The notes: generated from the letters alone by a model not told the origin. 64,000 bases of DNA from CAYLLN01 sp033762315 (GCA_033762315.1 JANRLS010000177.1:11601-75600), one strand, 5' to 3'; shown: positions 35,541-44,448, counted from the stretch's first letter. Made by a program: numbers and translations.

Positions 35541-35706
35541 GCCCCGTTGGGGCTAAAACGGTTTTCTTGGGGTCGTTACCCAGGGCGGCGCTGCGCTGGC
35601 CCTGGGCTATCACATTCTGCCCCGTTGGGGCAAAGACCTAACGCCACCTGGGGTCGCAACGTCGGTGTCGGGTTCAAACGCCCAACTTTGAACTTTGAAC
35701 TTTGAA
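35541..35706. repeat. cluster of hairpin repeats between MoxR and DUF58 genes
   Basis: Two identical GCCCCGTTGGGGC palindromes (35541-35553, 35619-35631) flank a perfect CCCAGGGC/GCCCTGGG hairpin (35579-35606). A run of TTTGAAC repeats (35684-35706) follows; the same TTGAAC type of repeat lies inside the histidine kinase gene at 56036. All are in the 212-bp gap between the two genes of a probable operon. Confidence 0.75.
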
Positions 35707-35745
35707 CCTCTCACTCCTCCCCAGCCCTAGCCCCCTGCCCTTCCC

Positions 35746-36762
35746 CTACGCAAACTTCGCTACCTCCGGCTCCTTAATCTCTTTCAGCAGCCGCACAACC
35801 ACGTCTTCGGTGGTCATTCCTTCGGCCTGGGCCTGGAAGTTGGTGCTCAGGCGATGCCGCAGGACGGGGACGGCGATTCGCTTGATGTCGTCGATGGCGA
35901 CGCTGAAGCGGCCGTCCATCGCGGCCAGGGCTTTGCCGCCGTTGATGAGAAACTGCCCGGCACGCGGGCCGGCGCCCCAATCGACCAGGTCTTTGACGAA
36001 CTTCGGGGCACTCTCGTCCTTGGGACGCGTCGCCCGGACGATGCGGGCCACGTACTTGATGATGTATTCGCTGACGGCCACCGAATGCACCAGCTTTTGC
36101 AAGTTGATGATCGCCCGGGCCGAGAGAATTTTGCGAACCTCGACTTTTTCCGTCCGCGTGGTCTGCGTCAAGATTTTTTCTTCTTCGTCCGCCGTCGGAT
36201 AGCCGACCTTGATGTTGAACATGAACCGGTCGAGCTGCGCTTCCGGCAGCGGATAGGTTCCCTCTTGCTCGATCGGGTTTTGCGTGGCGATAACGAAAAA
36301 CGGATCGGGCAGTTCAAATGTTTGCCGGCCGACCGTCACCTCCCGCTCTTGCATCGCTTGCAGCAGGGCGGCCTGCGTTTTCGGCGGCGTGCGGTTGATT
36401 TCGTCGGCGAGCAGAATGTTCGTAAAGACCGGCCCTTCGACGAACCGGAAATTCCGCTTGCCCGCTTCGTCTTCGTCGAGAACGTTGGTTCCCGTGATGT
36501 CGCTCGGCATCAGGTCGGGGGTGAACTGGATTCGCTTGAAGGCGACATCCAAAATGCGGGCGGCCGTGGCGACCATCAGCGTCTTGGCGAGGCCGGGCAC
36601 CCCTTCGAGCAGGCAGTGGCCGCGGGTGAAGATCGCCGCGAACAGCTGCTCGATCACGTCGTTTTGGCCGACGATCACCTTTTGCAACTCTTGCTGCATC
36701 ACTTGCCGATGCTGCGAGAATTCTTGCAGGATATCGCCGAGGCTGCGGGGCTTGGTGGTCAT
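35746..36762 (-). CDS. MoxR-family AAA+ ATPase
   Basis: The 338-residue protein is a typical MoxR ATPase. It has Walker A in LLEGVPGLAKTLM, Walker B in NILLADEINRTPPKTQAALL, EREVTVGRQTFELPDPFFV, sensor-1 IATQNPIEQEGTYPLPEAQL and the arginine-rich C-terminal lid (VPVLRHRLSTNFQAQAEG). It is a cytoplasmic chaperone-like ATPase working with VWA proteins, here the DUF58 protein encoded downstream. It is divergent from the DUF4159 protein, another common member of this neighbourhood. Confidence 0.92.
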   Translation of the reverse strand: MTTKPRSLGDILQEFSQHRQVMQQELQKVIVGQNDVIEQLFAAIFTRGHCLLEGVPGLAKTLMVATAARILDVAFKRIQFTPDLMPSDITGTNVLDEDEAGKRNFRFVEGPVFTNILLADEINRTPPKTQAALLQAMQEREVTVGRQTFELPDPFFVIATQNPIEQEGTYPLPEAQLDRFMFNIKVGYPTADEEEKILTQTTRTEKVEVRKILSARAIINLQKLVHSVAVSEYIIKYVARIVRATRPKDESAPKFVKDLVDWGAGPRAGQFLINGGKALAAMDGRFSVAIDDIKRIAVPVLRHRLSTNFQAQAEGMTTEDVVVRLLKEIKEPEVAKFA

Positions 36763-36783
36763 GGGGGAGAAGCACCGAGGATA

Positions 36784-36870
36784 GGGCTAGGGGCTAGAGT
36801 TGGGGATGGGAGGTATCAGAGGGCGAATGAGAGGAATTATCTCCCTAGCCCCAGTCCCGAGCCCTAGCCC
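36784..36870. repeat. imperfect inverted repeat of CTAGCCC type
   Basis: GGGCTAGGGGCTAGAG from 36784 and CCCTAGCCCCAG with GAGCCCTAGCCC up to 36870 form an imperfect inverted repeat in the 173-bp space between the divergent MoxR and DUF4159 genes. Related GGGGCTAGGGGCTGGG sequence occurs at about 24980-25000 and 35715-35745. Confidence 0.55.
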
Positions 36871-36935
36871 CCGGTCTTTCGTCAAACCTATGATAGCGGT
36901 AGGGGTTGGCCAGTCTCAGCCGGGAGGCCGGACGA

Positions 36936-39350
36936 ATGCGTGGCAAGGTTTGTTGCTTTCTGGCACTAGTTGTAGCGGGTGGGGGGATTGCGCCGGCCGT
37001 GCGGGCCGAGGTGACAGCCGCCCAGGTCAACACCGCCATTCAGGACGGCGTCAAATTCCTGCTCAAGCAGCAGCGCCCCGACGGCAGTTGGACGGAGCAC
37101 AACTCGGAGCCCGGCGGCGGCCTTTCGGCCCTCTGCACGCTCGCCCTCCACAATTGCGGGGTGCCGAAGGACGATCCGCAGGTCGCCAAGGCCCTCGACT
37201 ATCTGGCGAGCATCGATAAGCCGGGACGAACGTATTCGTCGTCGCTGATCGTCATGGCCCTCTGCCAGGCCGACCCGGTCAAATACAAGCTGCAGATCAC
37301 GCAGATCGCCCACAAGTGGATCGAGGCCCAGCAAATTCGGGATGGCGGGCCCGACAGCAAAGGGGGGTGGAGCTATTTCGGCAAGGGGCAGGCCGACAAC
37401 TCCAACACGCAATTTGCGATGCTCGCCCTGCACGAAGCCGAACGGGCCGGGGTGAAAGTGACCGACCAAACCTGGCAGCTCGCCTTCAACTATTGGACCA
37501 ACAAGGGGATGCAGCTCCCCGGCGGCGGATACGGCTATCGGTTCGGCGGCGCTGGCCCCGGCGAGCAGCCCACCGGCAGCATGACGAGTGCCGCCATTGC
37601 CTCGCTGATTATCGCGGGCGACCGCCTCCGCTCCGGCGACGCCACGATTGCCGGCGGCCGCATTCAGTGTTGCGGCCCGCATGAGCCCGATACCGCGCTC
37701 GACGACGCGTTTGCCTGGCTGGGCAAAGTCTTTTCGGTGCAGGCCAATCCCGGCAACGAGGCGGGTTGGCTCTTGTACTACTTGTACGCGGTCGAGCGCG
37801 TCGGCCGGATGTCGGGGCAGCGCTACATCGGCGGGCACGATTGGTTCCGCGAAGGGGCGGAGATGCTCGTCGCCCGGCAAAAGGACACCCTCAACGGCAG
37901 CTGGATCGGCGTGAACCACGTCGAGCGCGACCCGGTCATCAGCACGGCACTCGCGCTCCTGTTTTTGGCCAAGGGGCGGAGGCCGGTGGTCATGGCCAAG
38001 CTCAAGCACGATCTGGCCGACGACTGGGACCATCACCGCCGCGCCGTGCAAAATCTGACCGGGCGAATCGAAAAGCAGTGGCGGCGCGATTTATCGTGGC
38101 AAACCATTGACTACACCCTCCGCGCTCCAGTTTTAGATAAGGATGGCAAGCAAATCGGCCAGCGCCTCACCGCAACTCCGGCCGAATTGCTCGAAGCCCC
38201 GGTCCTCTTCATCAGCGGCTCCGGCAGCCTGAATCTCGATGCCGAGCAGCGGCAGAACCTCAAGTCCTACATCGAACAAGGGGGCTTTTTGTTTGTCGAA
38301 GCCTGCGACGGCGCCGGCTGCAACGGGGCGGCGTTCGACGCCAGTTTCCGCGCCCTGATGCGCGATCTCTTTCCCGACAGCGAACTTCGCAAGCTGCCGC
38401 CGGATCACGCGGTCTGGTTTGCTCAAGAGAAGGTCGATCCCAAGCACCTGCCCGCCGACCCCGAATTTTGGCTCTGGGGGCTCGACGCCTGCTGCCGCAC
38501 GAGCGTCGTTTATTGCCCCAAAAGCCTGTCGTGCTACTGGGAGCTGGCCCACCCGTATCGCGAGAGCGGCTATCCGCCGGAGCTGAAGGCCCAAATCGAA
38601 ACGGTGACGCGGATCGGCGGCAATGTCGTCGCCTATGCGACCAATCGCGAGCTGAAAGAGAAGCTCGACCGGCCGAGCGTGGTGGTCAGCACGGCGGGGC
38701 TCAAATCGCCGCGCGGGGCGCTCGTCGTTCCCAAGCTGAGCCACGGCGGCGGCAGCGATGATGCCCCCGCCGCCCTCAATAACCTCCTGCTCGTCATGGA
38801 GCGACAATTGCAAATGCAGGTCGATCTGCGAAAACAACTGATCGCCCCGCTCGACGAACGGCTCTACGACTTCCCGCTCATTTTTACGCATGGCCGGCGG
38901 GCCTTTCGCTTTTCCGCCGCCGAGCGGAAAGCGCTCAAGGACTATCTCGACCGTGGCGGCTTCCTCTTTGCCGACGCCATTTGTGCCAATCCGCAGTTCG
39001 CCGAGTCGCTGCGGGCCGAGCTCAAGCAGATCTATCCCGAAGCCAATTTCGCCCGCATCCCGCCGAGCCACCCGCTGTTTACCGACGAATTCCGCGGCTT
39101 CAATTTGCAGTCGGTAACGCTCCGCGATCCGCAAATCCGGGCCGGCGACGATCCGCTGACCGCCAAGCTCGTCAAAACCACACCCCTCCTCGAAGGGCTC
39201 GAAATCGACGGCCGGCTCGCCGTCATCCTCTCGCCTTACGACATCAGCTGCGCCCTGGAAAAAGGGGCCAGCATGGATTGCAAAGGCTATCTCCCCGCCG
39301 ACGCCGCTCGCCTCGGCGCCAACGTCCTGCTCTATGCGCTGCAGCAGTGA
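36936..39350 (+). CDS. secreted prenyltransferase-like toroid plus DUF4159 protein
   Basis: The 804-residue protein has a signal peptide (VCCFLALVVAGGGIAPAVRA). The N-terminal half resembles the squalene cyclase/prenyltransferase alpha-toroid (AIQDGVKFLLKQQRPDGSWT, KGGWSYFGKGQADNSNTQFA). The C-terminal half contains two related DUF4159-like domains, each with a glycine-rich motif (YIEQGGFLFVEACDG and YLDRGGFLFADAICA). The function of this architecture is not established; it commonly accompanies MoxR and DUF58 genes. ATG 36936 follows GGGAGG and starts the signal peptide. Confidence 0.8.
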   Translation: MRGKVCCFLALVVAGGGIAPAVRAEVTAAQVNTAIQDGVKFLLKQQRPDGSWTEHNSEPGGGLSALCTLALHNCGVPKDDPQVAKALDYLASIDKPGRTYSSSLIVMALCQADPVKYKLQITQIAHKWIEAQQIRDGGPDSKGGWSYFGKGQADNSNTQFAMLALHEAERAGVKVTDQTWQLAFNYWTNKGMQLPGGGYGYRFGGAGPGEQPTGSMTSAAIASLIIAGDRLRSGDATIAGGRIQCCGPHEPDTALDDAFAWLGKVFSVQANPGNEAGWLLYYLYAVERVGRMSGQRYIGGHDWFREGAEMLVARQKDTLNGSWIGVNHVERDPVISTALALLFLAKGRRPVVMAKLKHDLADDWDHHRRAVQNLTGRIEKQWRRDLSWQTIDYTLRAPVLDKDGKQIGQRLTATPAELLEAPVLFISGSGSLNLDAEQRQNLKSYIEQGGFLFVEACDGAGCNGAAFDASFRALMRDLFPDSELRKLPPDHAVWFAQEKVDPKHLPADPEFWLWGLDACCRTSVVYCPKSLSCYWELAHPYRESGYPPELKAQIETVTRIGGNVVAYATNRELKEKLDRPSVVVSTAGLKSPRGALVVPKLSHGGGSDDAPAALNNLLLVMERQLQMQVDLRKQLIAPLDERLYDFPLIFTHGRRAFRFSAAERKALKDYLDRGGFLFADAICANPQFAESLRAELKQIYPEANFARIPPSHPLFTDEFRGFNLQSVTLRDPQIRAGDDPLTAKLVKTTPLLEGLEIDGRLAVILSPYDISCALEKGASMDCKGYLPADAARLGANVLLYALQQ

Positions 39351-39972
39351 CTCAGCCAGGAAGCCGTCCGTCATGCCTCGGCATGACCCTCTCATTGGCC
39401 CCCTCTCCGGGGCGTGTCGTGACAACATTTGTCCTAGCGATTGTTAAATCTGGTTCTAAAGGAGGATCTCTTTCGATCTCCTCGGGTTGACTTTCGCTCC
39501 GCGCTCCCTCCTACTGGCGACCGGTCCATTCGGACATTCGGGTGTTTGGGTGCCTCGGTTTCGCGCAGCGTAACCCAGTCGGGTGGCTGGGTTTTGTACT
39601 CAAAACCCGGCAGTCGTTGGTGGAGCCATCCACGTTATGCACGCATCTCCGACTCCCACGTTATGCGCGGGTCTCCGACCCCGCATGAATCGCACAGGTT
39701 ATGCGCGGCGGGCGGAATAGTATCTCGCAACCTGGACCACTCGCGTGGAATCGCTCTCATGTAAGTCCATTAGCGCCAAGCGGGTCGCGGTGAGCTTGGG
39801 CGTTCGAGTTGGCAACTGGATGGCGCTTCGGCCCTGCCGTTTGGAGCCGATCGGAAGTTGTGCCTCCTGCCGGCCCGGTTTGCAAACAAACCGGGTCAAC
39901 CCCGGCAGTTCATCCTTATGATTAGGCCCCATTCACTCACAGCGAGATGACTAACCGAAGGCGGGGACACCT
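39351..39972. other. 622-bp repeat-rich intergenic region, no gene seen
   Basis: After the DUF4159 stop the region holds a small hairpin with GAGGATC and GATCTCCTC arms near 39460-39482. Two copies of a GTTATGCGCGGGTCTCCGACC-like unit at 39634 and 39660 are related to the tandem repeat at 34480. A roughly 93-bp element lies at 39801-39893. No open frame shows coding character. The start of the gene at 39973 is preceded by GGCGGGGACACCT. Confidence 0.6.
39801..39893 (+). repeat. left copy of a ~93-bp element (inverted partner at 40802-40894)
   Basis: It begins with CGTTCGAGTTGGCAACTGG (39801-39819), whose exact reverse complement is at 40876-40894. After 37 diverged bases comes GTTGTGCCTCCTGCCGGCC at 39857 and a CCGGTTTGC palindrome, matching the right copy at the same offset of 56 bp. 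Confidence 0.8.
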
Positions 39973-40872
39973 ATGACTGATCCCAAGATCCCAGGTCAAG
40001 TGACGGAAAACTCGCGTGCCGAGTTGCCCGCGGGAATACCGTCCGACCGCGTCTCGGCGATGCCGCCCGGTGGGGCCGGTCTCGCCACGGCCAATGATCT
40101 GTATGGGCTTCTGCGACGGCGGCTGATGGTCTCCAGCCTGCTCGTCGCCATCAGTTTCGGCCTGTACTTGGCCTTCACTCTGCTGAACATCTGGCAGGCC
40201 ATCAAGACCGGGATGATTCAGGAACCGGGGAAGGCCACCGCCGCCTGGTCAGCCGTGCTCTTGAGGGGCGGACCCACGGTGATTTCGGCCGGGATGGTTT
40301 TGCTCCTCTTCTACTGGCCTCCTCGATCTGTCCGTGGGCTCCGTGTGATCGAGCTCGTGCTTGTCGCGATACTAGCAGGCTGCCTCGTCGTTAGCGGTAC
40401 GCTCAGCTATGGGGCGTGGGCGCGCGAGTCGGACGAGATTCGCTTCCAGAAGTTCGCGGTCGCCGCTCACGTTTCGATGCAGTGTTTGAGTTGGACGCTC
40501 CTGATCACCTGGTACGGCGCGTTGATTCCGAACACCAGGCGGCGGACGATTGGGGTGGTGGGCGTTCTAGCGTTGACCCCGATCATCCTGTTCGCGGCCC
40601 GGGTGTTCTGGCTCAATCCGCTTCCGGCGGGCATTTCCGGTGGGGCCTGGCTGTTTCTCCACACACTCTTCGTCGGCATGGCCGCCGCCATCGCGATCTT
40701 CTCGCTAGGGCGCATCGAGTTGCTGCGGCCGGAGGCGGCGAGCGGCCAAGAAGCCAGGTTAGGAATCCGCGACGGCGATGACGGCCTAACCGCGGGTGGG
40801 CTGGTTTGCTTGCAAACCGGGCCAGCAGGAGGCACAACGGCTGGTGGTTCCACTGCGGAGGGGCTACGGTGA
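39973..40872 (+). CDS. hypothetical multi-span membrane protein
   Basis: The 299-residue protein has a polar N-terminus followed by about six hydrophobic helices (LLVAISFGLYLAFTLLNIW, VISAGMVLLLFYW, VLVAILAGCLVVSGTLSYGA, IGVVGVLALTPIILFAARVF, LFLHTLFVGMAAAIAIFSL). No catalytic motif was recognised. The segment LLRRRLMVSSLLVA recalls membrane modules attached to planctomycete Ser/Thr kinases, so it could be a detached sensor part (speculative). The last 25 residues (GGLVCLQTGPAGGTTAGG and following) are encoded by a dispersed repeat, so the original C-terminus may have been replaced. The gene lies between inverted copies of a ~93-bp element. Confidence 0.6.
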   Translation: MTDPKIPGQVTENSRAELPAGIPSDRVSAMPPGGAGLATANDLYGLLRRRLMVSSLLVAISFGLYLAFTLLNIWQAIKTGMIQEPGKATAAWSAVLLRGGPTVISAGMVLLLFYWPPRSVRGLRVIELVLVAILAGCLVVSGTLSYGAWARESDEIRFQKFAVAAHVSMQCLSWTLLITWYGALIPNTRRRTIGVVGVLALTPIILFAARVFWLNPLPAGISGGAWLFLHTLFVGMAAAIAIFSLGRIELLRPEAASGQEARLGIRDGDDGLTAGGLVCLQTGPAGGTTAGGSTAEGLR

Positions 40873-40894
40873 CAACCAGTTGCCAACTCGAACG
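40802..40894 (-). repeat. right, inverted copy of the ~93-bp element
   Basis: The terminal CCAGTTGCCAACTCGAACG (40876-40894) is the perfect 19-bp reverse complement of 39801-39819. GGCACAAC at 40831-40838 and the palindrome with TTTGCTTGCAAA correspond to the left copy at identical spacing. It overlaps the 3' end of the preceding coding sequence and supplies most of its last codons. Confidence 0.8.
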
Positions 40895-40931
40895 CTCAGG
40901 CGCTGCGTGAGTGGTGTCGTGCCTCCCCCTC

Positions 40932-40955
40932 GCCCAGCTTGCCAGCAAGCTGGGC
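40932..40955. repeat. palindromic repeat with GCAAGC core
   Basis: GCCCAGCTTGC and GCAAGCTGGGC form a perfect 11-bp stem with a 2-base loop. A variant with one mismatch lies at 42033-42056, just after the ankyrin gene. Both share the arrangement of the palindromes at 34547, 39874 and 40801. Confidence 0.8.
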
Positions 40956-41050
40956 TACCCGCTGCCATTCTTTACGGATTGTTGAATGAAGATGGCGTGT
41001 ATGACGACTAGCGCTGTGGTGAATGTCGAAGTGCTTTGAGGACTCGCAAA

Positions 41051-42010
41051 ATGGAAAGACTTGCATCAATGTGGATTTCTGTTTCTACGCTAGGCCTATT
41101 TTTGGCTGCTTGCGGTGCCGCGCCGACGGTATTGTCAACCTCATGGCATGAGAAACTTGGCTGGAGATCCGAGGACTATTTCGATGACTCGAAGGTAGTT
41201 CAGCTTTGCCAGGCGATTGAGTCTGGCGATATAGCGGCGATTGATCGCTTGGTGGAGTCAGGAGCGAATGTAAAAGCGATAGGTAAGGACAATATGACCC
41301 CACTGTTATGGGCGCTTCCTGACGACAACCTGAAGCGGTTCACCCGCCTGTTGGAACATGGAGCTGATCCAAATGTCGTGATCGAGGGAGAGTTTAATAC
41401 GCGTGGTCAGATGCGTGCTGGTGATTCCGTTACGCATATGGCGTGTCGAACAAAGTTCGAAGGCTATTTTGATGCCGTATTTTCACACGGTGGTGACCCA
41501 AACCTCGTCCGAAAGGATCGCATTGATTCAGATGTAACCCCTCTATTCGCAGTCATTGGAGGGAGCGCCACAAGCAAGGAGGAGAAAGTGAAGGCGCTCA
41601 TTAAGATGGGGGCTAACATTGATCACATGGATGGATCGTGGGCTACTCCAACGATGTACGCGTTGGTTCGCGGAAGGTACGACATCGCACTTATCCTTCT
41701 CGCGGCCGGTGCAGATCACACAGTTTACCGTCCCAAAAGCAACACTAGGCTTGTGCATGTCGTGATTGGCGAGGAGCGTCGCAGTTCGATTTGGACGCCG
41801 GAGCAGAAAGCGGTTTACGAGAGGGTCGTCCAAACGCTCAAGGATCGTGGTGAGTCTTTCGAGGAAGCGCGGGCGGATATCGCACGTTGGAGATCGTGGA
41901 ATGCGGCTAGCGGTGAATATCGACGCAATATGGACGCCGAGATCGCCGAGCGACTACGTCGCGATTCGCAAAAATCCAAGGGGCAGGGCGGGCCGCCTAC
42001 AGTGAAGTAG
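41051..42010 (+). CDS. ankyrin-repeat lipoprotein-like protein
   Basis: The 319-residue protein has an N-terminal hydrophobic segment ending in a possible lipobox (LGLFLAACGAAP). It has ankyrin repeats: AIDRLVESGANVKAIGKDNM, TRLLEHGADPNVV, HGGDPNLV, KALIKMGANIDHMDG and LILLAAGADHTVY. Ankyrin repeats mediate protein binding. The gene is visibly lower in GC, with many A/T third positions, than its neighbours and is bracketed by palindromic repeats, so recent acquisition is likely. An in-frame start five codons upstream is also possible. Confidence 0.75.
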   Translation: MERLASMWISVSTLGLFLAACGAAPTVLSTSWHEKLGWRSEDYFDDSKVVQLCQAIESGDIAAIDRLVESGANVKAIGKDNMTPLLWALPDDNLKRFTRLLEHGADPNVVIEGEFNTRGQMRAGDSVTHMACRTKFEGYFDAVFSHGGDPNLVRKDRIDSDVTPLFAVIGGSATSKEEKVKALIKMGANIDHMDGSWATPTMYALVRGRYDIALILLAAGADHTVYRPKSNTRLVHVVIGEERRSSIWTPEQKAVYERVVQTLKDRGESFEEARADIARWRSWNAASGEYRRNMDAEIAERLRRDSQKSKGQGGPPTVK

Positions 42011-42032
42011 CAATGCGGTTGGGAAACGGGTA

Positions 42033-42056
42033 GCTCAGCTTGCTTGCAAGCTGGGC
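42033..42056. repeat. palindromic repeat with GCAAGC core
   Basis: GCTCAGCTTGC and GCAAGCTGGGC form an 11-bp stem with one G-T pair and a TT loop, 22 bp after the ankyrin stop and 56 bp after the ExbB-type gene's stop on the other strand. It may serve as a bidirectional transcript end. Confidence 0.7.
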
Positions 42057-42112
42057 GAACCGGTTCGCCAACGGCTGTGAATTCCCTTGTTGACGCCGCG
42101 GGTTGGTGTCGC

Positions 42113-42970
42113 TTATTTTTTGCGCGAGAGGGGAGCCAGAATCCGCTCGACGCGCTTGCCGCATTCGGAAACGAGGGAGTCGATTTTGTTGCGAAAGTAG
42201 CTGAAGGCGACCATGGCGGGAATGGCGACGATCAGGCCGAGCCAGGTGGTGACGAGGGCTTTGCCGATGCTGTCGGCCAGTTCGTCGGGGCGGGCCATGC
42301 CGCCGCGCGAGGCGATGGTATTGAACGACTCCATCATCCCTTCGACCGTGCCAAAGAGGCCCAGCATGGGGGCGATCGCGCCGATCACGCTGAGGGCGTC
42401 GGTCTTGCGGTAGAGGCGGGCCGTGTTGTCTTCGCCCGCTTCCTCGACGGCGGCTTTGTATTCGGCGAAGCCGAACTCGCTGCCCGTGTAGCGCTCCAGC
42501 CCGGCCAGGATGACATCGGTGGCGAGGCAATAGTTCGACGGATCCTGGCAATATTGAATGGCCCCCTGATAGTCTCCCTTGGCGATCAGTTCTTCGAGCG
42601 GGTCGAGCACGTCGTCGGGCATGATCCGTTGTTTGCGGATCGTCAACGCGTGTTCGATGATGAAGCCGACGGCCACGATCGACAGCAGAATGATGATGAC
42701 GCCGATGTAGCCGCCCGCGATGATCGTGTCCATCAGCGTCCGCTGCTTGAGCGGCGGCTTGGCGGGGGCGCTGCCGGCGGCTGGAGGGCTGGCGGCGGGC
42801 TCGACGTCGTCGAGCGTCGGATTTTTCTCTTGTGCCCAAAGCACGGACCAAGAGGCCGGGCTTTGCACCATGCCGGCGACCCACCAGAGCAGCACCACGC
42901 CGATGCCCAGGCGGAGCCACGCAAGACGGCTGGAGAGTCGCGATGTGGGGGCGGCGAGCGGCCGTCGCAT
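42113..42970 (-). CDS. MotA/TolQ/ExbB proton-channel family protein
   Basis: The 285-residue protein has an N-terminal hydrophobic helix, a Pro/Ala-rich linker and the ExbB/TolQ core. That core has one helix (GGYIGVIIILLSIVAVGFII), a cytoplasmic helical region and the channel helices VIGAIAPMLGLFGTVEGMME and VTTWLGLIVAIPAMVAFSYF. These proteins use the proton gradient to drive a partner of the ExbD/TolR type, which is not seen in the window. It starts 10 bp after the upstream gene on the minus strand, so the two form an operon. Confidence 0.9.
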   Translation of the reverse strand: MRRPLAAPTSRLSSRLAWLRLGIGVVLLWWVAGMVQSPASWSVLWAQEKNPTLDDVEPAASPPAAGSAPAKPPLKQRTLMDTIIAGGYIGVIIILLSIVAVGFIIEHALTIRKQRIMPDDVLDPLEELIAKGDYQGAIQYCQDPSNYCLATDVILAGLERYTGSEFGFAEYKAAVEEAGEDNTARLYRKTDALSVIGAIAPMLGLFGTVEGMMESFNTIASRGGMARPDELADSIGKALVTTWLGLIVAIPAMVAFSYFRNKIDSLVSECGKRVERILAPLSRKK

Positions 42971-42980
42971 GATCTTCCTC

Positions 42981-44147
42981 TTAGGGTTTGTCGAGGCCCC
43001 CGAAATACGTGCTGGCGTATTGCGTTCTCAATTCGCGCCGCACGGCGGCGCTGGCCCGATCTTCGTTGAGCTTATCCAGGGCGGCGGCTGCATGATAGAG
43101 ACCTGCCGCCGCCAGATCGCCATCGCGGCGGCCATACTCAGCGGGCAGGGTCAAGAGCAGCAAGATGCCATCCTGGGCGACCTCGGGATTGGCGCTGGCC
43201 GCCAGAGTTTGCCCCACGAGCAAGAGGGCCGCGGGGCGGCAGTCGGCGGGGAGCGTGGCGAGTTGACTTTGCAGGTTGCCCACCTGCGAACCGGCACCGC
43301 TGGCGGCGATTTCGCGCTGGGCGAGGACGATCTCCCGCCAGCCGGCGGCGAGCTGTTCGGTTCCCTTGACCGACGGCAGCACCTTGTCGGCAGCGGGGAG
43401 ATCGCCGGCCGCAATGGCGAGCGAAGCGTAGTAGAGATAAACCCCTTCGGGCCGGGGCTGGGCCATGCTCCGAATCGCCTGCTGCACGCCGGGAAGAGCC
43501 GCTTGGGCCGCGGCGGCATCGAACCAGACCAGCGGCAGCTCGGGCAGGAGGGCCGTATTGGCGTCGAGTTGCGAGCGCCGCGGACCGGGCAGGTTCGTCA
43601 CTTTGGCGGCCCCGGAGCGAAGGATATCGTAGGCCCGCAAATAGGGTTCGACCGCTGCCTCGCGCTGGCCGGCCGCCATCCGCGACCAGGCGGTCGCCTG
43701 GCAAACCATGTAGGCGGTGGGGCTTTTTTGCTCGGCAAAGCGGGGATAAAGCTGCTCGGCCGGCTCGGCGAGGCTGCGATAGTCGGCGGTTTTGAGGCGC
43801 TGACGCAAGCGATAGAGGGGGGGCCCGAGATCGGCGAGGAGTTGGTCGAACTTGGGCTGATCGAGGGCGACCTTGCCCCGCTCGATTTCGTCCCAGCCGA
43901 TGCGGTCTCCGCCGGTCGGCCGAGGGCCATCGAGTCGGATGCCGTCGTCGTCGATGGCGATGACCGTGCGGTCAAGGATAAAGTCGAGATTCCGCAGGAT
44001 CAGGCGGTCGGCGGCGCTGCCGGAAGCCGGTTGCTGCAGGGCGACGAGCAGGACGAAGAGCGGCAAATGAAGTTGGCGGTAGATCACAAAGCCAATCGTA
44101 AACTGCCCCCCCGCTGGGTCAAGAAACAAAAACAGGAGAGCCGCCAT
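42981..44147 (-). CDS. hypothetical secreted helical-repeat protein
   Basis: The 388-residue protein has an N-terminal hydrophobic segment (LHLPLFVLLVALQQPASG). It continues with a small beta region (LDFILDRTVIAIDDDGIRL, GGDRIGWDEIERGKVAL) and then helical TPR-like repeats rich in Ala. It is a likely periplasmic partner of the ExbB-type protein encoded 10 bp downstream. The start is uncertain. ATG 44147 has GGGAG before it, and GTG 44087 would start directly at the signal peptide but without a ribosome binding site. Confidence 0.6.
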   Translation of the reverse strand: MAALLFLFLDPAGGQFTIGFVIYRQLHLPLFVLLVALQQPASGSAADRLILRNLDFILDRTVIAIDDDGIRLDGPRPTGGDRIGWDEIERGKVALDQPKFDQLLADLGPPLYRLRQRLKTADYRSLAEPAEQLYPRFAEQKSPTAYMVCQATAWSRMAAGQREAAVEPYLRAYDILRSGAAKVTNLPGPRRSQLDANTALLPELPLVWFDAAAAQAALPGVQQAIRSMAQPRPEGVYLYYASLAIAAGDLPAADKVLPSVKGTEQLAAGWREIVLAQREIAASGAGSQVGNLQSQLATLPADCRPAALLLVGQTLAASANPEVAQDGILLLLTLPAEYGRRDGDLAAAGLYHAAAALDKLNEDRASAAVRRELRTQYASTYFGGLDKP

Positions 44148-44181
44148 GCTCTCCCGGTAGGTCGCCGTACTAGCGAAAATC

Positions 44182-44448
44182 CTAGCGACGCCAGCCGAAC
44201 AGGCCGCGGCGAGCGGTGCTGTATTGCGGAGCGGCGACGGGGGCCGAGGCAACTGGGGCGCTGGCGGCAGGGGCGGTGGCCACTGGCGGGGCGTCGGTCG
44301 TCACGGCAGCCGTCTTCGACGGTTCGACGTAGCACACGCCACCAGGGCAGGTGCTGCAGCTCTTGCAGTGCCGACGTCCGGCTTCGGCCAGATCGACGGC
44401 GACGAGCGAAACGGCGAGGGCGGCGAGGAAAGCGAAAGACTTGACCAT
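44182..44448 (-). CDS. small secreted Cys-motif protein with Ala/Pro-rich tail
   Basis: The 88-residue protein has a signal peptide (VKSFAFLAALAVSLVAVDLA) and a compact cysteine motif (RHCKSCSTCPGGVCYVEP) that could bind a metal or form disulfides. A tail repeating APVASAPVAAP ends in RRGLFGWRR. Small proteins of this design are common in planctomycetes, but no function is known to me. ATG 44448 is preceded by GGAG. A perfect palindrome lies 66-80 bp upstream of the start. Confidence 0.65.
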   Translation of the reverse strand: MVKSFAFLAALAVSLVAVDLAEAGRRHCKSCSTCPGGVCYVEPSKTAAVTTDAPPVATAPAASAPVASAPVAAPQYSTARRGLFGWRR

